Below, in pieces: positions 20,773-28,903 of a DNA stretch of 64,000 bases. The notes below the pieces were generated by a model, which saw nothing but the letters and a program-made list of their open reading frames with translations, was not told the DNA's origin and did no database searches. The stretch is from Streptomyces lincolnensis. Its GTDB lineage: Bacteria; Actinomycetota; Actinomycetes; Streptomycetales; Streptomycetaceae. The stretch spans positions 8,804,001 to 8,868,000 of the forward strand of contig NZ_CP016438.1 in NCBI RefSeq assembly GCF_001685355.1. Direction: 5' to 3'. Within the stretch, counting starts at the first letter, position 1, and each line of letters starts with the position of its first letter. The translations under genes were made by a program, and so were the position numbers.

Positions 20773-20785
20773 GGAGAGTCCCGCC

Positions 20786-22381
20786 ATGACCGTCTCCAGA
20801 CGCCTCTTCGTCACCGCCGCCACCTCCCTCGCCGTGACCGCCGGTATGGCACCGCGGGCGTCCGCCGCACCGGACGCCGTGCCGGGGACCGCACCGGACT
20901 CCATGCCGGGCGCCGCACCGTCCGCGGTACCGGAAGACCCCCGCTACCGCATCCCCGTCTCCCCGGACGACACCGAGGCCGACCTCGTGCGCAAAGCCTC
21001 CCAAGTCCGGCCCACCGCACGGCAGATCGCCTGGCAGGGCCTGGAGCGCACCGCGTTCCTGCACTTCGGCGTGAACACCTTCACCGGACTGGAGTGGGGC
21101 ACCGGCGACGAGGACCCGGACGTCTTCCAGCCGGCCCGCCTCGACACCGACCAGTGGGCGCGCGCCCTGCGGGACGGCGGGTTCAAGCTCGCCATCCTCA
21201 CCGTCAAGCACCACGACGGCTTTGTCCTGTACCCCTCCCGCTACACCGGGCACACGGTGGCGTCGAGCAGTTGGCGCGACGGACAAGGAGACGTGCTGCG
21301 TTCCTTCGCCGACTCCATGCGCCGCCACGGCCTCAAGGTCGGTGTGTACCTCTCGCCCGCCGACGAGAACCAGTACCTGCACGGGGTGTACGCCAACGGC
21401 AGCGCCCGCGCACCGCGCACCGTCCCGACCCTCGTGCCGGGCGACGACCGCTCGCCGGACCGCTTCCACACCCTCGACGCCACCGACTACGGTGCCCACA
21501 TGCTCAACACGCTGTACGAGGTGCTCACCGAGTACGGGCCCGTGGACGAGGTGTGGTTCGACGGCGCCCAGGGGCACATCCCGCCCGACAAAGTGGAGAG
21601 CTACGACTGGGACAGCTGGTACACCCTGATCCGCGCCCTCGCCCCGGACGCGGCCATCGCCGTCACCGGCCCCGACCTGCGCTGGGTCGGCAACGAGAGC
21701 GGCATCGCGCGCGAGGACGAGTGGAGCGTCATCCCGGTCAAGGAGAACCAGTACGGCCGCACGGACTGGGCCCTGTCCTACGACACCCCCGACGAGGGCA
21801 GCCGCACGGCGCTGGTGAAGGCGCTGCCGACGACGGATTACCTCCAGTGGTGGCCCGCCGAGTGCGATGTCTCCATCCGTGACGGCTGGTTCTACCACGC
21901 CGACCAACAGCCCAAGTCCGTCGACTGGTTGACGGAGATCTACTTCGGCTCGGTGGGGCGCAACTCCGTCCTGCTGCTCAACGTCCCGCCGGACACGGAC
22001 GGTCTGCTGCACGACACCGACGTCGTCCGGCTGCGCGAGTTCCGTGAACGCATCGCACGCGAACTGCCCCACGACCTGGCCCGCGGCGCCCGCACCACCA
22101 GGGAACCGGGACGCGTCACCGTGGACCTCGGCGACGAGCTGGAGGTGGACCGCATCCGCCTCGCCGAGGACATCCGGCACGGCCAGCAGGTGGAGACCTT
22201 CGTCGTCGAGGCGTGGCGCGAGGGCACCTGGACGCCGGTCACGACGGCGGGCACGATCGGGGCGAGCCGGATCCTGCTGCTGCCGTCCGCCGTACGCGCC
22301 CGGCGCTGGCGGCTCCGGGTGACGCGGGCCCGAAGTGCCGTACGGATCAAGGAGTTCGGCCTGTACCGCTCGCAGGTCTGA
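20786..22381 (+). CDS. Secreted GH29 alpha-L-fucosidase
   Basis: 531 residues. The N-terminus has a twin-arginine-type signal (SRRLFVTAATSLAVTAG). The catalytic TIM barrel includes FLHFGVNTFTGLEWG, LTVKHHDGF and VWFDGAQG, whose Asp is the candidate nucleophile of retaining GH29 enzymes. The C-terminal about 110 residues form a beta-sandwich with discoidin-like character. It releases L-fucose from glycans outside the cell. Strong GAGGAG site before ATG 20786, in an operon with the GH20 gene. Four kb downstream lies a complete L-fucose uptake and oxidation operon, so product and consumer are probably linked. Confidence 0.9.
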   Translation: MTVSRRLFVTAATSLAVTAGMAPRASAAPDAVPGTAPDSMPGAAPSAVPEDPRYRIPVSPDDTEADLVRKASQVRPTARQIAWQGLERTAFLHFGVNTFTGLEWGTGDEDPDVFQPARLDTDQWARALRDGGFKLAILTVKHHDGFVLYPSRYTGHTVASSSWRDGQGDVLRSFADSMRRHGLKVGVYLSPADENQYLHGVYANGSARAPRTVPTLVPGDDRSPDRFHTLDATDYGAHMLNTLYEVLTEYGPVDEVWFDGAQGHIPPDKVESYDWDSWYTLIRALAPDAAIAVTGPDLRWVGNESGIAREDEWSVIPVKENQYGRTDWALSYDTPDEGSRTALVKALPTTDYLQWWPAECDVSIRDGWFYHADQQPKSVDWLTEIYFGSVGRNSVLLLNVPPDTDGLLHDTDVVRLREFRERIARELPHDLARGARTTREPGRVTVDLGDELEVDRIRLAEDIRHGQQVETFVVEAWREGTWTPVTTAGTIGASRILLLPSAVRARRWRLRVTRARSAVRIKEFGLYRSQV

Positions 22382-22389
22382 GGTACGGG

Positions 22390-22421
22390 TGGTCACCGGG
22401 GCGTCGGCGACCCGGTGACCA
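22390..22421. terminator. Bidirectional terminator
   Basis: 11-bp perfect stem (22390-22400 with 22411-22421) between the convergent fucosidase and lipoprotein hydrolase genes. Confidence 0.75.
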
Positions 22422-22432
22422 TCCTCAGGGCC

Positions 22433-23473
22433 CTAGCGCAGATGCCGTGCGAAGAAGTCCATCGTGGTGTCCATCGAGCGCCGCCACTGCGGATAGAAGG
22501 TGTGGCCCTCGCCCTGGTAGGTGCGCAGTCGGACGTCCTTGCCGGCTTTCTCGAACGCGGCCGCCGTCTGCCGGGACCAGACGATGGGGCAGGTGTCGTC
22601 GGCGGTGCCGTGGTGGATCAGCAGGGGCTCGGTGACCCGGTCGACGTAGGTGACCGGGGAGGCCTCCCGCCAGAACTTCGGGTTCTCCTCGGGCGTGCCG
22701 TGCTTGGCGTCGATCCGGGCGACGAGGGGATCGCCCTCGGCGCGCTGGAAGTGGTCGATGTTCTCCTCGGGGCGCGAGCTGACCGGCGCGAAGGCGACGG
22801 CGGCGTCGAACAGGCCCGGGGCCACCACCAGCGAGTTGTAGACGACCCCGCCGCCCATCGACCGGCCCAGCAGTCCGACACGGTCGGCGTCGATCTCCGG
22901 GCGGCCGGACGACTTCAGCGCCTTCGCCGCGCCGATGACGTCCTCGGTGTAGCCGAGCCGGAGGTCGACGTCGTTGCCCGGGTCCTTGGACGAGCGGGCG
23001 TGGTTGCGGTAGTCGGTGTGCAGGACGATGTAGCCGTTGCGGGCGAGGAGGTCCTGCTCGCGGTTCAGGCCCCGGCCGGTGGTGTAGATCGCGGGGTCGA
23101 TGTAGCCGTGCGCGAGGACCAGCGCCGGGAACGGTCCTTTGCCCTCGGGGATGTTCACCAGCCCGGAGATCGTCAGCCCGTTCGCCTTGTACGTCACCTC
23201 GTAGCTGGTGTAGTCGGAGGTACGGGTGATCACGGTGCCGAGTTTCAGGCCGGACCCGGTGTGCTCGCGCGCGATCAGGCCCGGGATCGACACGGGGTTC
23301 ACCGGGGTGCGGGTGGGGGAGGGCGTCGCGGAGGGGGTGCGGGCCGGGGCGCTCGTCGACGGGGACGGGCTGTCGCGTGCCGCCTCGTCGCCGTCACCGC
23401 CGTCCGTGCAGCCGACGGTGACCGCGAGCAGGAGTGCGGCTGTGGCGCAGGCCGTTGCTGGACGTGACCGCAT
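22433..23473 (-). CDS. Lipoprotein alpha/beta hydrolase (prolyl-oligopeptidase-like)
   Basis: 346 residues. Lipobox AVTVGC predicts a membrane-anchored extracellular lipoprotein, followed by a Ser/Thr/Pro linker to about residue 60. The hydrolase fold has VLAHGYIDP (oxyanion region), GLLGRSMGGG with the nucleophile Ser, and GEGHTFYPQW with the catalytic His. It looks like peptidase S9-type or acyl-ester hydrolases (feruloyl or acetyl esterases); cleaving acyl groups from plant or microbial polymers would suit the adjoining glycosidases, but this is inference. ATG 23473 chosen because it begins the signal peptide. Confidence 0.85.
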   Translation of the reverse strand: MRSRPATACATAALLLAVTVGCTDGGDGDEAARDSPSPSTSAPARTPSATPSPTRTPVNPVSIPGLIAREHTGSGLKLGTVITRTSDYTSYEVTYKANGLTISGLVNIPEGKGPFPALVLAHGYIDPAIYTTGRGLNREQDLLARNGYIVLHTDYRNHARSSKDPGNDVDLRLGYTEDVIGAAKALKSSGRPEIDADRVGLLGRSMGGGVVYNSLVVAPGLFDAAVAFAPVSSRPEENIDHFQRAEGDPLVARIDAKHGTPEENPKFWREASPVTYVDRVTEPLLIHHGTADDTCPIVWSRQTAAAFEKAGKDVRLRTYQGEGHTFYPQWRRSMDTTMDFFARHLR

Positions 23474-23518
23474 ACGGCCATTGTCACCCGGGCCGGTGTG
23501 ATCGGGGTCGACTTTCCG

Positions 23519-23581
23519 TCGAGTTTTCAAGCACCGGGCTCGAGTTTTCAAGCACCGGGCTCGGGCTTTCAAGCGCCGCGC
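23519..23581. repeat. Three tandem 21-bp repeats at the GH38 remnant boundary
   Basis: Copies at 23519-23539 and 23540-23560 are identical; 23561-23581 matches 17 of 21. Each contains TTTTCAAGC or TTTCAAGC. They lie exactly where recognisable alpha-mannosidase sequence begins, so they probably mark the deletion or recombination joint. Confidence 0.85.
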
Positions 23582-24110
23582 GCCACTCGACGACTCCACG
23601 TACGGCCACGACGTGACCCGTACCGTCCGCATGGACAGCGACCGCGGAACCACCACCACCACCACCGTCCGGGTCTCCCTGCTGCGCGCCCCCCGCTTCC
23701 CCGACCCCGAGACCGACCAGGGCGTCCACCGCTTCCAGCACGCCCTGGTGCCCGGCGCGTCCGTCGGGGACGCGGTGCGGGAGGGCTGGCGGATCAACGT
23801 CCCCGAGCGGCGGGTCACCGGCGCCCGGGAGGTCGCGCCGCTGGTCTCGGTCGACGCGGACGCCGTCGTCGTCACCGCCGTGAAGCTGGCCGACGACGGC
23901 AGCGGGGACGTGGTGGTGCGCTTCCACGAGGCCCACGGCGGCCGGGCCCGGGCCACGCTGACGGCGGGCTTCGACGTCGCCGGCATCACCGCGACCGACC
24001 TGCTGGAACGCCCGCTGACGGAGGCCCCGGCACCGGAGCGGGACGGAAACCGGCTCCTCTTGCGGCTGCGGCCGTTCGAGCTGGTGACCCTGCGGTTCGC
24101 GAGGCACTGA
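23580..24110 (+). pseudogene. C-terminal remnant of a GH38 alpha-mannosidase
   Basis: Reading in the frame that ends at 24110 gives LDDSTYGHDVTRTVR then SLLRAPRFPDPETDQGVHRF and a beta-rich tail ending LRPFELVTLRFARH. This is the conserved C-terminal beta domain of GH38 alpha-mannosidases, which are normally about 1000 residues. Only the last about 175 residues remain. The frame upstream runs into 21-bp tandem repeats and then a stop at 23499, with no catalytic domain. A short GTG-started ORF (23613) is open, but a lone C-terminal domain has no plausible enzyme activity. Codon usage is still normal, so the loss is probably recent. Confidence 0.8.
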
Positions 24111-24119
24111 CGCGCGTGC

Positions 24120-24149
24120 GGTTCCCCGGGTCCTGGCGGCCGGGGAACC
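24120..24149 (+). terminator. Hairpin after the GH38 remnant
   Basis: 10-bp perfect stem (24120-24129 with 24140-24149), ten bases after the remnant's stop; the original gene's terminator appears preserved. Confidence 0.65.
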
Positions 24150-24170
24150 TCCGGCGGCAGAATCCCCCTC

Positions 24171-25316
24171 GTGAAGATCACCGCGCGGGAACTCAACAGG
24201 GCCACCCTCAGCCGCCAACTGCTGCTGCGACGCGAGCCGTTGGCGGTGGCCGACGCGGTGCGACGGATCGTCGCGCTCCAGGCGCAGCAGCCCGCGTCGC
24301 CCTACCTCGCGCTGTGGAACCGGCTCACCGGCTTCGACCCGGCCGACCTGGACAGTGCGTTCACCAACGGCACGCTCGTCAAGGCCACGCTGCTGCGGAT
24401 CACCCTGCACGCGGTCCACCGCAACGACCACGGCATGGTCCGGGACGCGATGCAGCCGACACTGCACGCCTCCCGGCTCGGCGCGCGGTTCGCCGCCGCC
24501 GGACTCACCCCGGCGGACGCCGCCCGACTGGAGCCGGGACTGCTGGAGTTCGCCGGGCAGCCACGGTCCAACACCGAGATGAAGTCCTGGCTCGGGGAAC
24601 GGGTGGGCCCCGAGCGGCAGGACGGCGCCTGGTGGGGGCTGCGCTCCTACGCGCCGCTGACGCACATGCCGACCGGCGGGCCCTGGTCGTTCGGCACGTC
24701 ACCGTCGTACGTCGCCGCCCCGCGAGGACGGTTCACGAGTGAGGCCGAGCGTGGGCCCGAGCAGGCGTTGCGGGACCTGGTCCTGCGGTACCTGAAGGCG
24801 TTCGGGCCGGCGACGGTGGCGGACGCCGCACAGTTCGCCCTCGTGCAGCGGATCCGCGTCCGTACGGCGCTGAAGGCACTCGGTGACGCCGTGGAGCAGC
24901 TGAACGGCCCCGACGGCACCGTGCTCTTCGACGTCCCCGGTGCCCCGCGCCCGCCCGCGGACACTCCGGCCCCGCCCCGCCTGATGGCGATGTGGGACAG
25001 CGTCCTGCTGGCCCACGCCGATCGCGGCCGGGTGATTCCGCCGGACTACCGCCGCCTGGTGATCCGCGTCAACGGCGACGTACTGCCCACGCTCCTGGTC
25101 GACGGGCAGGTCGCCGGCGTGTGGCGCCCGGCCGAGGGCGGCGGAATCGAGGCGACGGCCTTTCACGACCTCCCGTCCGACACATGGGACGGCCTCGCCG
25201 AAGAGGCCCGCTCCCTGACCACGCTGCTGGCCGATCGCGACCCGCGGGTCTACAGCCGGTACGCCCACTGGTGGGCGAAGCTGCCCGCGGGCCAGGTGCG
25301 CGTCCTGCCTGCCTGA
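24171..25316 (+). CDS. Winged-helix protein of the HTH_42 / AlkZ-like DNA glycosylase family
   Basis: 381 residues. RIVALQAQQPASPYLALWNRL (about 26-46) contains the Q-x-Q motif that is the catalytic signature of AlkZ, the Streptomyces glycosylase that removes azinomycin-type interstrand crosslinks; the related YcaQ/AlkX proteins carry a different second residue. The rest follows the tandem winged-helix layout (AFGPATVADAAQFALVQ, RLMAMWDSVLLAHADR). AlkZ-like proteins occur widely in Streptomyces, some inside genotoxin clusters for self-resistance; no such cluster is seen here, so a housekeeping repair role is more likely. GTG start at 24171. Family sure, catalytic activity inferred from the motif. 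Confidence 0.8.
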   Translation: MKITARELNRATLSRQLLLRREPLAVADAVRRIVALQAQQPASPYLALWNRLTGFDPADLDSAFTNGTLVKATLLRITLHAVHRNDHGMVRDAMQPTLHASRLGARFAAAGLTPADAARLEPGLLEFAGQPRSNTEMKSWLGERVGPERQDGAWWGLRSYAPLTHMPTGGPWSFGTSPSYVAAPRGRFTSEAERGPEQALRDLVLRYLKAFGPATVADAAQFALVQRIRVRTALKALGDAVEQLNGPDGTVLFDVPGAPRPPADTPAPPRLMAMWDSVLLAHADRGRVIPPDYRRLVIRVNGDVLPTLLVDGQVAGVWRPAEGGGIEATAFHDLPSDTWDGLAEEARSLTTLLADRDPRVYSRYAHWWAKLPAGQVRVLPA

Positions 25317-25427
25317 GCGCCGTTTCGCGGCGCTGATGATCCAGTCCTTCCGGACCGATCCCGTTCCGGTGCGAGTCCCACCGGCCGTCCGACCGCCCCT
25401 GACCCGCCGGTGAGGCGGGCCGCCGTG

Positions 25428-26129
25428 CTACCCCCCGAGCTGCGCCCGCAACCACTGCTCCACTTCCCCCACATGCGCCGCCGCCGCCGCTCTCGCCGTG
25501 TCCGGGTCGCGGGCGATCAGCGCGCGGTGGATCGCGGCGTGTTCGCGGCGGGTGCGGGCGAAGGCGCCCTCCTCCTGGTAGCCGCGCCAGACGCGGGCGC
25601 GGAAGGTGCGGGAGGACAGGCCGTCCAGGATCGCCGTCATGGTCTCGTTGCCGGCGGCGGAGACGATCTCGCGGTGGAAGGCGATGTCGTGGGCGAGGAT
25701 CTCCTCCGGATCCTCGGTGGCGTTCATCGCCGTGAGGTGCTTCTCGACCTCGGCCAGCTGGTCCGGGGTGATCCGGGCGGCCGCCAGTCCCGTCGCCGTC
25801 GACTCCAGGATGCGCCGCACTTCCAGGAGCTCCACCAGCTGCGGTCCGCGTGAGAGGTCGGCGACCACCCCGAAGGTCTCCAGCAGGTCGCCGGCGTCCA
25901 GCTGCGTGACGTAGATACCGGAGCCGTGCCGGGCCTCCAGCACCCCCATCACCGTGAGCGCGCGGATCGCCTCCCGCATCGAACTGCGGGAGATGCCGAT
26001 CTGCGCGGCCAGATCACGCTCGGTGGGCAGCCGCTGGCCCGGCTCCAGGCGGCCCTCGCCGATCATCGCCTTGATCCGCTCGATGGCGCGCTGCGTCACG
26101 GTGCCCTTCTGCGGGGCTGTCTCGTCCAC
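25428..26129 (-). CDS. GntR/FadR-family repressor of the fucose operon
   Basis: 233 residues. The N-terminal winged helix has PGQRLPTERDLAAQIGISRSSMREAIRAL (about 32-60), typical GntR. The C-terminal all-helical FCD domain carries conserved metal/ligand residues (AHDIAFHREIVSAAGN). It is divergently transcribed from the importer operon, with two TGGTCNGACCA palindromes between them. FadR-subfamily proteins bind TGGT-N3-ACCA, so it should repress the operon and itself. The inducer is probably fucose or a pathway acid such as fuconate. GTG start at 26129 has GGAGGAAC upstream; the longer reading from 26192 would place the operator inside the gene. Confidence 0.88.
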   Translation of the reverse strand: MDETAPQKGTVTQRAIERIKAMIGEGRLEPGQRLPTERDLAAQIGISRSSMREAIRALTVMGVLEARHGSGIYVTQLDAGDLLETFGVVADLSRGPQLVELLEVRRILESTATGLAAARITPDQLAEVEKHLTAMNATEDPEEILAHDIAFHREIVSAAGNETMTAILDGLSSRTFRARVWRGYQEEGAFARTRREHAAIHRALIARDPDTARAAAAAHVGEVEQWLRAQLGG

Positions 26130-26174
26130 GCCGTTCCTCCACTCACCGGGTGCGCCGCAGTCTATCCGCCGAAG

Positions 26175-26204
26175 TGGTCCGACCACCATCATGTGGTCGG
26201 ACCA
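26175..26204. promoter_or_regulatory. Twin GntR operators
   Basis: TGGTCCGACCA (26175-26185) and TGGTCGGACCA (26194-26204), together a larger inverted repeat, 19 bases centre to centre. A third partial copy, GAAGTGGTCTGA, lies at 26254-26265 beside a TAAGTA (26266-26271) that could be the operon's -10. Confidence 0.8.
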
Positions 26205-26312
26205 CCGCAGGTCCAGATAGCGAAAATATGCCGCCGTAGGGTGTTCTTCCGGGGAAGTGGTCTGATAAGTATGCGGTCATCTGCTCGAACACGCTCAATG
26301 AGGAGCTACCGG

Positions 26313-27386
26313 ATGCCTGGCAGGACAGTGGGGAAGCGGAACAGGAAGCACACGATCGGCACGGTGACCGTCGCCGTCGGTGCCGCGCTCGCGCTCGCCG
26401 CGTGCGGCAGCACCAAGGACACGGGTGGCGCCTCCACCGCGGGAGGCGACGGCGACGGCAAGGTCGGGGTGATCCTGCCCCTGCTCACCTCGCCGTTCTG
26501 GCAGTCGTACAACGACTACGTGCCGAAGATGGCCAAGTCCGAGAGCGTGAACACACTCAAGACGGTCAACTCCAACAGTGACCCGTCGCAGCAGATCACC
26601 GACATCAACAACCAGCTCAACCAGGGCGTCAAGGGCCTGGTCGTCGCCCCCCTGGACAGCGCCGCCATCGAAGCCGGCCTCGACCAGGCCGAGCGCAAGG
26701 GCGTGCCGGTCGTCGCGGTCGACGTGGCGCCGGACAAGGGCAAGGTCGCGATGGTCGTCCGCGCCAACAACAAGGCCTACGGCGAGAAGGCCTGCCAGTA
26801 CCTGGGCAAGCAGATACCGTCCGGCAAGGTCGTGCAGATCATGGGCGACCTCGCCTCGGTCAACGGCCGCGAACGCTCCGAGGCCTTCCGCTCCTGCGTG
26901 AAGACCAACTTCCCGAAGCTGAAGGTGCTGGAGATCCCCGCCAAGTGGGAGTCCGACACCGCGGCCGCCAAGCTCGACACCCTGCTCAACGCCAACCCGG
27001 ACCTCAAGGGCATCTACATGCAGGCCGGCGGCGTCTACCTCGCGCCCACCCTCCAGACCCTGAAGTCGAAGGGCCTGCTGAAGAAGGCGGGCCAGTCCGG
27101 CCACATCGCCATCGTCTCCAACGACGGCATCCCGCAGGAGTACGACGCCATCCGCAAGGGCGAGATCGACGCCACCGTCTCCCAGCCCGCCGACCTGTAC
27201 GCCAAGTACGGCATGTACTACATCAAGGCGGCGATGCAGGGGAAGACGTTCAAGCCCGGGCCGACCGACCACGACTCGACCATCGTCAAGCTGCCCAGCG
27301 GCATCCTGGAGGACCAACTGGCGGCCCCCCTGGTCACCAAGGAGAACGTCGACGACCCCGAGCTGTGGGGCAACACGGTCCAGTGA
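26313..27386 (+). CDS. Sugar ABC transporter substrate-binding lipoprotein (probable L-fucose)
   Basis: 357 residues. Lipobox ALAACG marks a lipoprotein outside the membrane. The mature part is a periplasmic-binding-protein fold of the ribose/LacI type: VGVILPLLTSPFW at the first strand, LVVAPLDSAAIEAGLD, VVAVDVAPDKG, and the hinge region with AIVSNDGIP. First gene of the operon; ATG at 26313 has GGAG eight bases upstream, better than ATG 26298. Its TGA overlaps the ATPase start. Fucose as ligand is inferred from the downstream catabolic genes. Confidence 0.88.
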   Translation: MPGRTVGKRNRKHTIGTVTVAVGAALALAACGSTKDTGGASTAGGDGDGKVGVILPLLTSPFWQSYNDYVPKMAKSESVNTLKTVNSNSDPSQQITDINNQLNQGVKGLVVAPLDSAAIEAGLDQAERKGVPVVAVDVAPDKGKVAMVVRANNKAYGEKACQYLGKQIPSGKVVQIMGDLASVNGRERSEAFRSCVKTNFPKLKVLEIPAKWESDTAAAKLDTLLNANPDLKGIYMQAGGVYLAPTLQTLKSKGLLKKAGQSGHIAIVSNDGIPQEYDAIRKGEIDATVSQPADLYAKYGMYYIKAAMQGKTFKPGPTDHDSTIVKLPSGILEDQLAAPLVTKENVDDPELWGNTVQ

Positions 27387-28903
27387 GCACCCAGCTGAAA
27401 TCCCCGGCCGCACCGCTCGCCGAGGCCCAGGGCATCGTCAAGCGCTACGGCCCCACCACCGCCCTCGCCGACGGCAGGCTCACCGTCCTGCCCGGCGAGT
27501 CCCACGCCCTCGTCGGCCGCAACGGCGCCGGCAAGTCCACCCTCGTCACCCTGCTCACCGGCCTCCAGGCACCCGACGAGGGCACCGTCCGCTTCGACGG
27601 CGAGCCCGCGCCCGCGCTCGCCGACCGGGACGCCTGGCGCCGCAAGGTGGCCTGCGTCTACCAGAAGCCCACCGTCGTCCCCGAACTGACCGTCGCCGAG
27701 AACCTGTTCATCAACCGGCAGCCCCTCCGGCGCGGATTCATCAGCTGGCGCCGCCTCAAGGCCGAGGCCACCGAACTCCTCGACGCCTGGGACGTGCACG
27801 TCGACCCGGAGGCGCGCACCGCCGAGCTCAAGGTCGAGGACCGCCAAATGGTGGAGATCGCCCGGGCGTTGAGCTTCGGTGCCCGCTTCATCGTCCTCGA
27901 CGAGCCCACCGCCCAGCTCGACAACCGCGAGATCGAACGCCTCTTCACCCGCATGCGTGCCCTCCAGAAGTCCGGGGTCACCTTCCTGTTCATCTCGCAC
28001 CACCTCCAGGAGGTCTACGAGGTCTGCCAGACCGTCACGGTCCTGCGCGACGCCCGCTGGATCATCACGGCACCCGTCGCCGACCTGCCGCGCACCGCCC
28101 TCATCGAGGCCATGGCGGGGGAGAGCATCGAGACCATCGCCGAACAGGCCGTCCAGGAGCGGCAGGTCGACGACAGGGCCCCCGTCCTGCTCGACGTGCG
28201 CGGCCTCACCTCGGACGCCTACGAGAACGTCGACCTCACCGTCCGCCGCGGCGAGGTCGTCGGCCTCGCCGGATCCAGCGGCAGCGGCAAGATCGAACTC
28301 GCCGAGTCCTTCACGGGACTGCACGCACCGAGCGGCGGCACGGCGCAACTGGACGGCCGGAAGCTGCCGTTCGGGAACGTGTCGGCCGCGCTCAAGGCCG
28401 GCGTCGGCTGCGTCCCGCGCGACCGGCACGTCCAGGGCCTCGTCGTCGGCATGACCGTCGGCGACAACGCCACCCTCAGCGTCCTCGACCGCCTCGGCCG
28501 CGCGGGCTTCGTCGGCAGCGAGCGCAGGCGCCACTTCGCCACCGAGCTGATCGAGCGCCTCGACATCCATACCGAGGGACCCGACCAGCCCGTCTCCGAC
28601 CTGTCCGGCGGCAACGCCCAGAAGGTCGTCATGGCTCGCGCGCTCGCCTCCGACCCGAGCCTGCTGGTCCTGATCAACCCCACCGCGGGCGTCGACGTGA
28701 AGTCCAAGGAGTCCCTGCTCGCCCGCATGGACAGCGCCCGCGAGGACGGCACCGCCGTACTCGTTGTCTCCGACGAACTCGACGACCTCCGGCGCTGCGA
28801 CCGCGTCCTCGTCCTCTTCCACGGCCGCGTGGTCGCCGAGCATCCGGCGGGCTGGCGCGACCACGACCTGATCGCCTCCATAGAAGGAGTGGACCATGGC
28901 TGA
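27383..28903 (+). CDS. Double-ATPase of a CUT2 sugar ABC importer
   Basis: 506 residues, two fused nucleotide-binding domains (about 10-240 and 265-505), as in RbsA/XylG. NBD1 has Walker A GRNGAGKST (45-53) and Walker B FIVLDEPT, but its signature reads LKVEDRQMVEIA, with Glu where Gly is usual. NBD2 has GSSGSGKIEL as a degenerate Walker A, a good LSGGNAQK signature, and LLVLINPTAGVDV where LDEPT is expected, so the Walker B Asp and catalytic Glu are replaced. Probably one site drives transport. GTG start overlaps the binding-protein stop (GTGA) and its end overlaps the permease start by eight bases. Confidence 0.9.
   Translation: MSTQLKSPAAPLAEAQGIVKRYGPTTALADGRLTVLPGESHALVGRNGAGKSTLVTLLTGLQAPDEGTVRFDGEPAPALADRDAWRRKVACVYQKPTVVPELTVAENLFINRQPLRRGFISWRRLKAEATELLDAWDVHVDPEARTAELKVEDRQMVEIARALSFGARFIVLDEPTAQLDNREIERLFTRMRALQKSGVTFLFISHHLQEVYEVCQTVTVLRDARWIITAPVADLPRTALIEAMAGESIETIAEQAVQERQVDDRAPVLLDVRGLTSDAYENVDLTVRRGEVVGLAGSSGSGKIELAESFTGLHAPSGGTAQLDGRKLPFGNVSAALKAGVGCVPRDRHVQGLVVGMTVGDNATLSVLDRLGRAGFVGSERRRHFATELIERLDIHTEGPDQPVSDLSGGNAQKVVMARALASDPSLLVLINPTAGVDVKSKESLLARMDSAREDGTAVLVVSDELDDLRRCDRVLVLFHGRVVAEHPAGWRDHDLIASIEGVDHG

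Noticed and set aside
23613..24110. A functional 165-aa gene from the GTG at 23613
   Set aside because: The homology to the GH38 C-terminal domain starts before that codon and the catalytic part is absent, so a remnant is the better reading.
26130..26192. Longer N-terminus for the GntR regulator
   Set aside because: It would put the operator palindromes in coding sequence and lacks an RBS, while GTG 26129 has GGAGGAAC.
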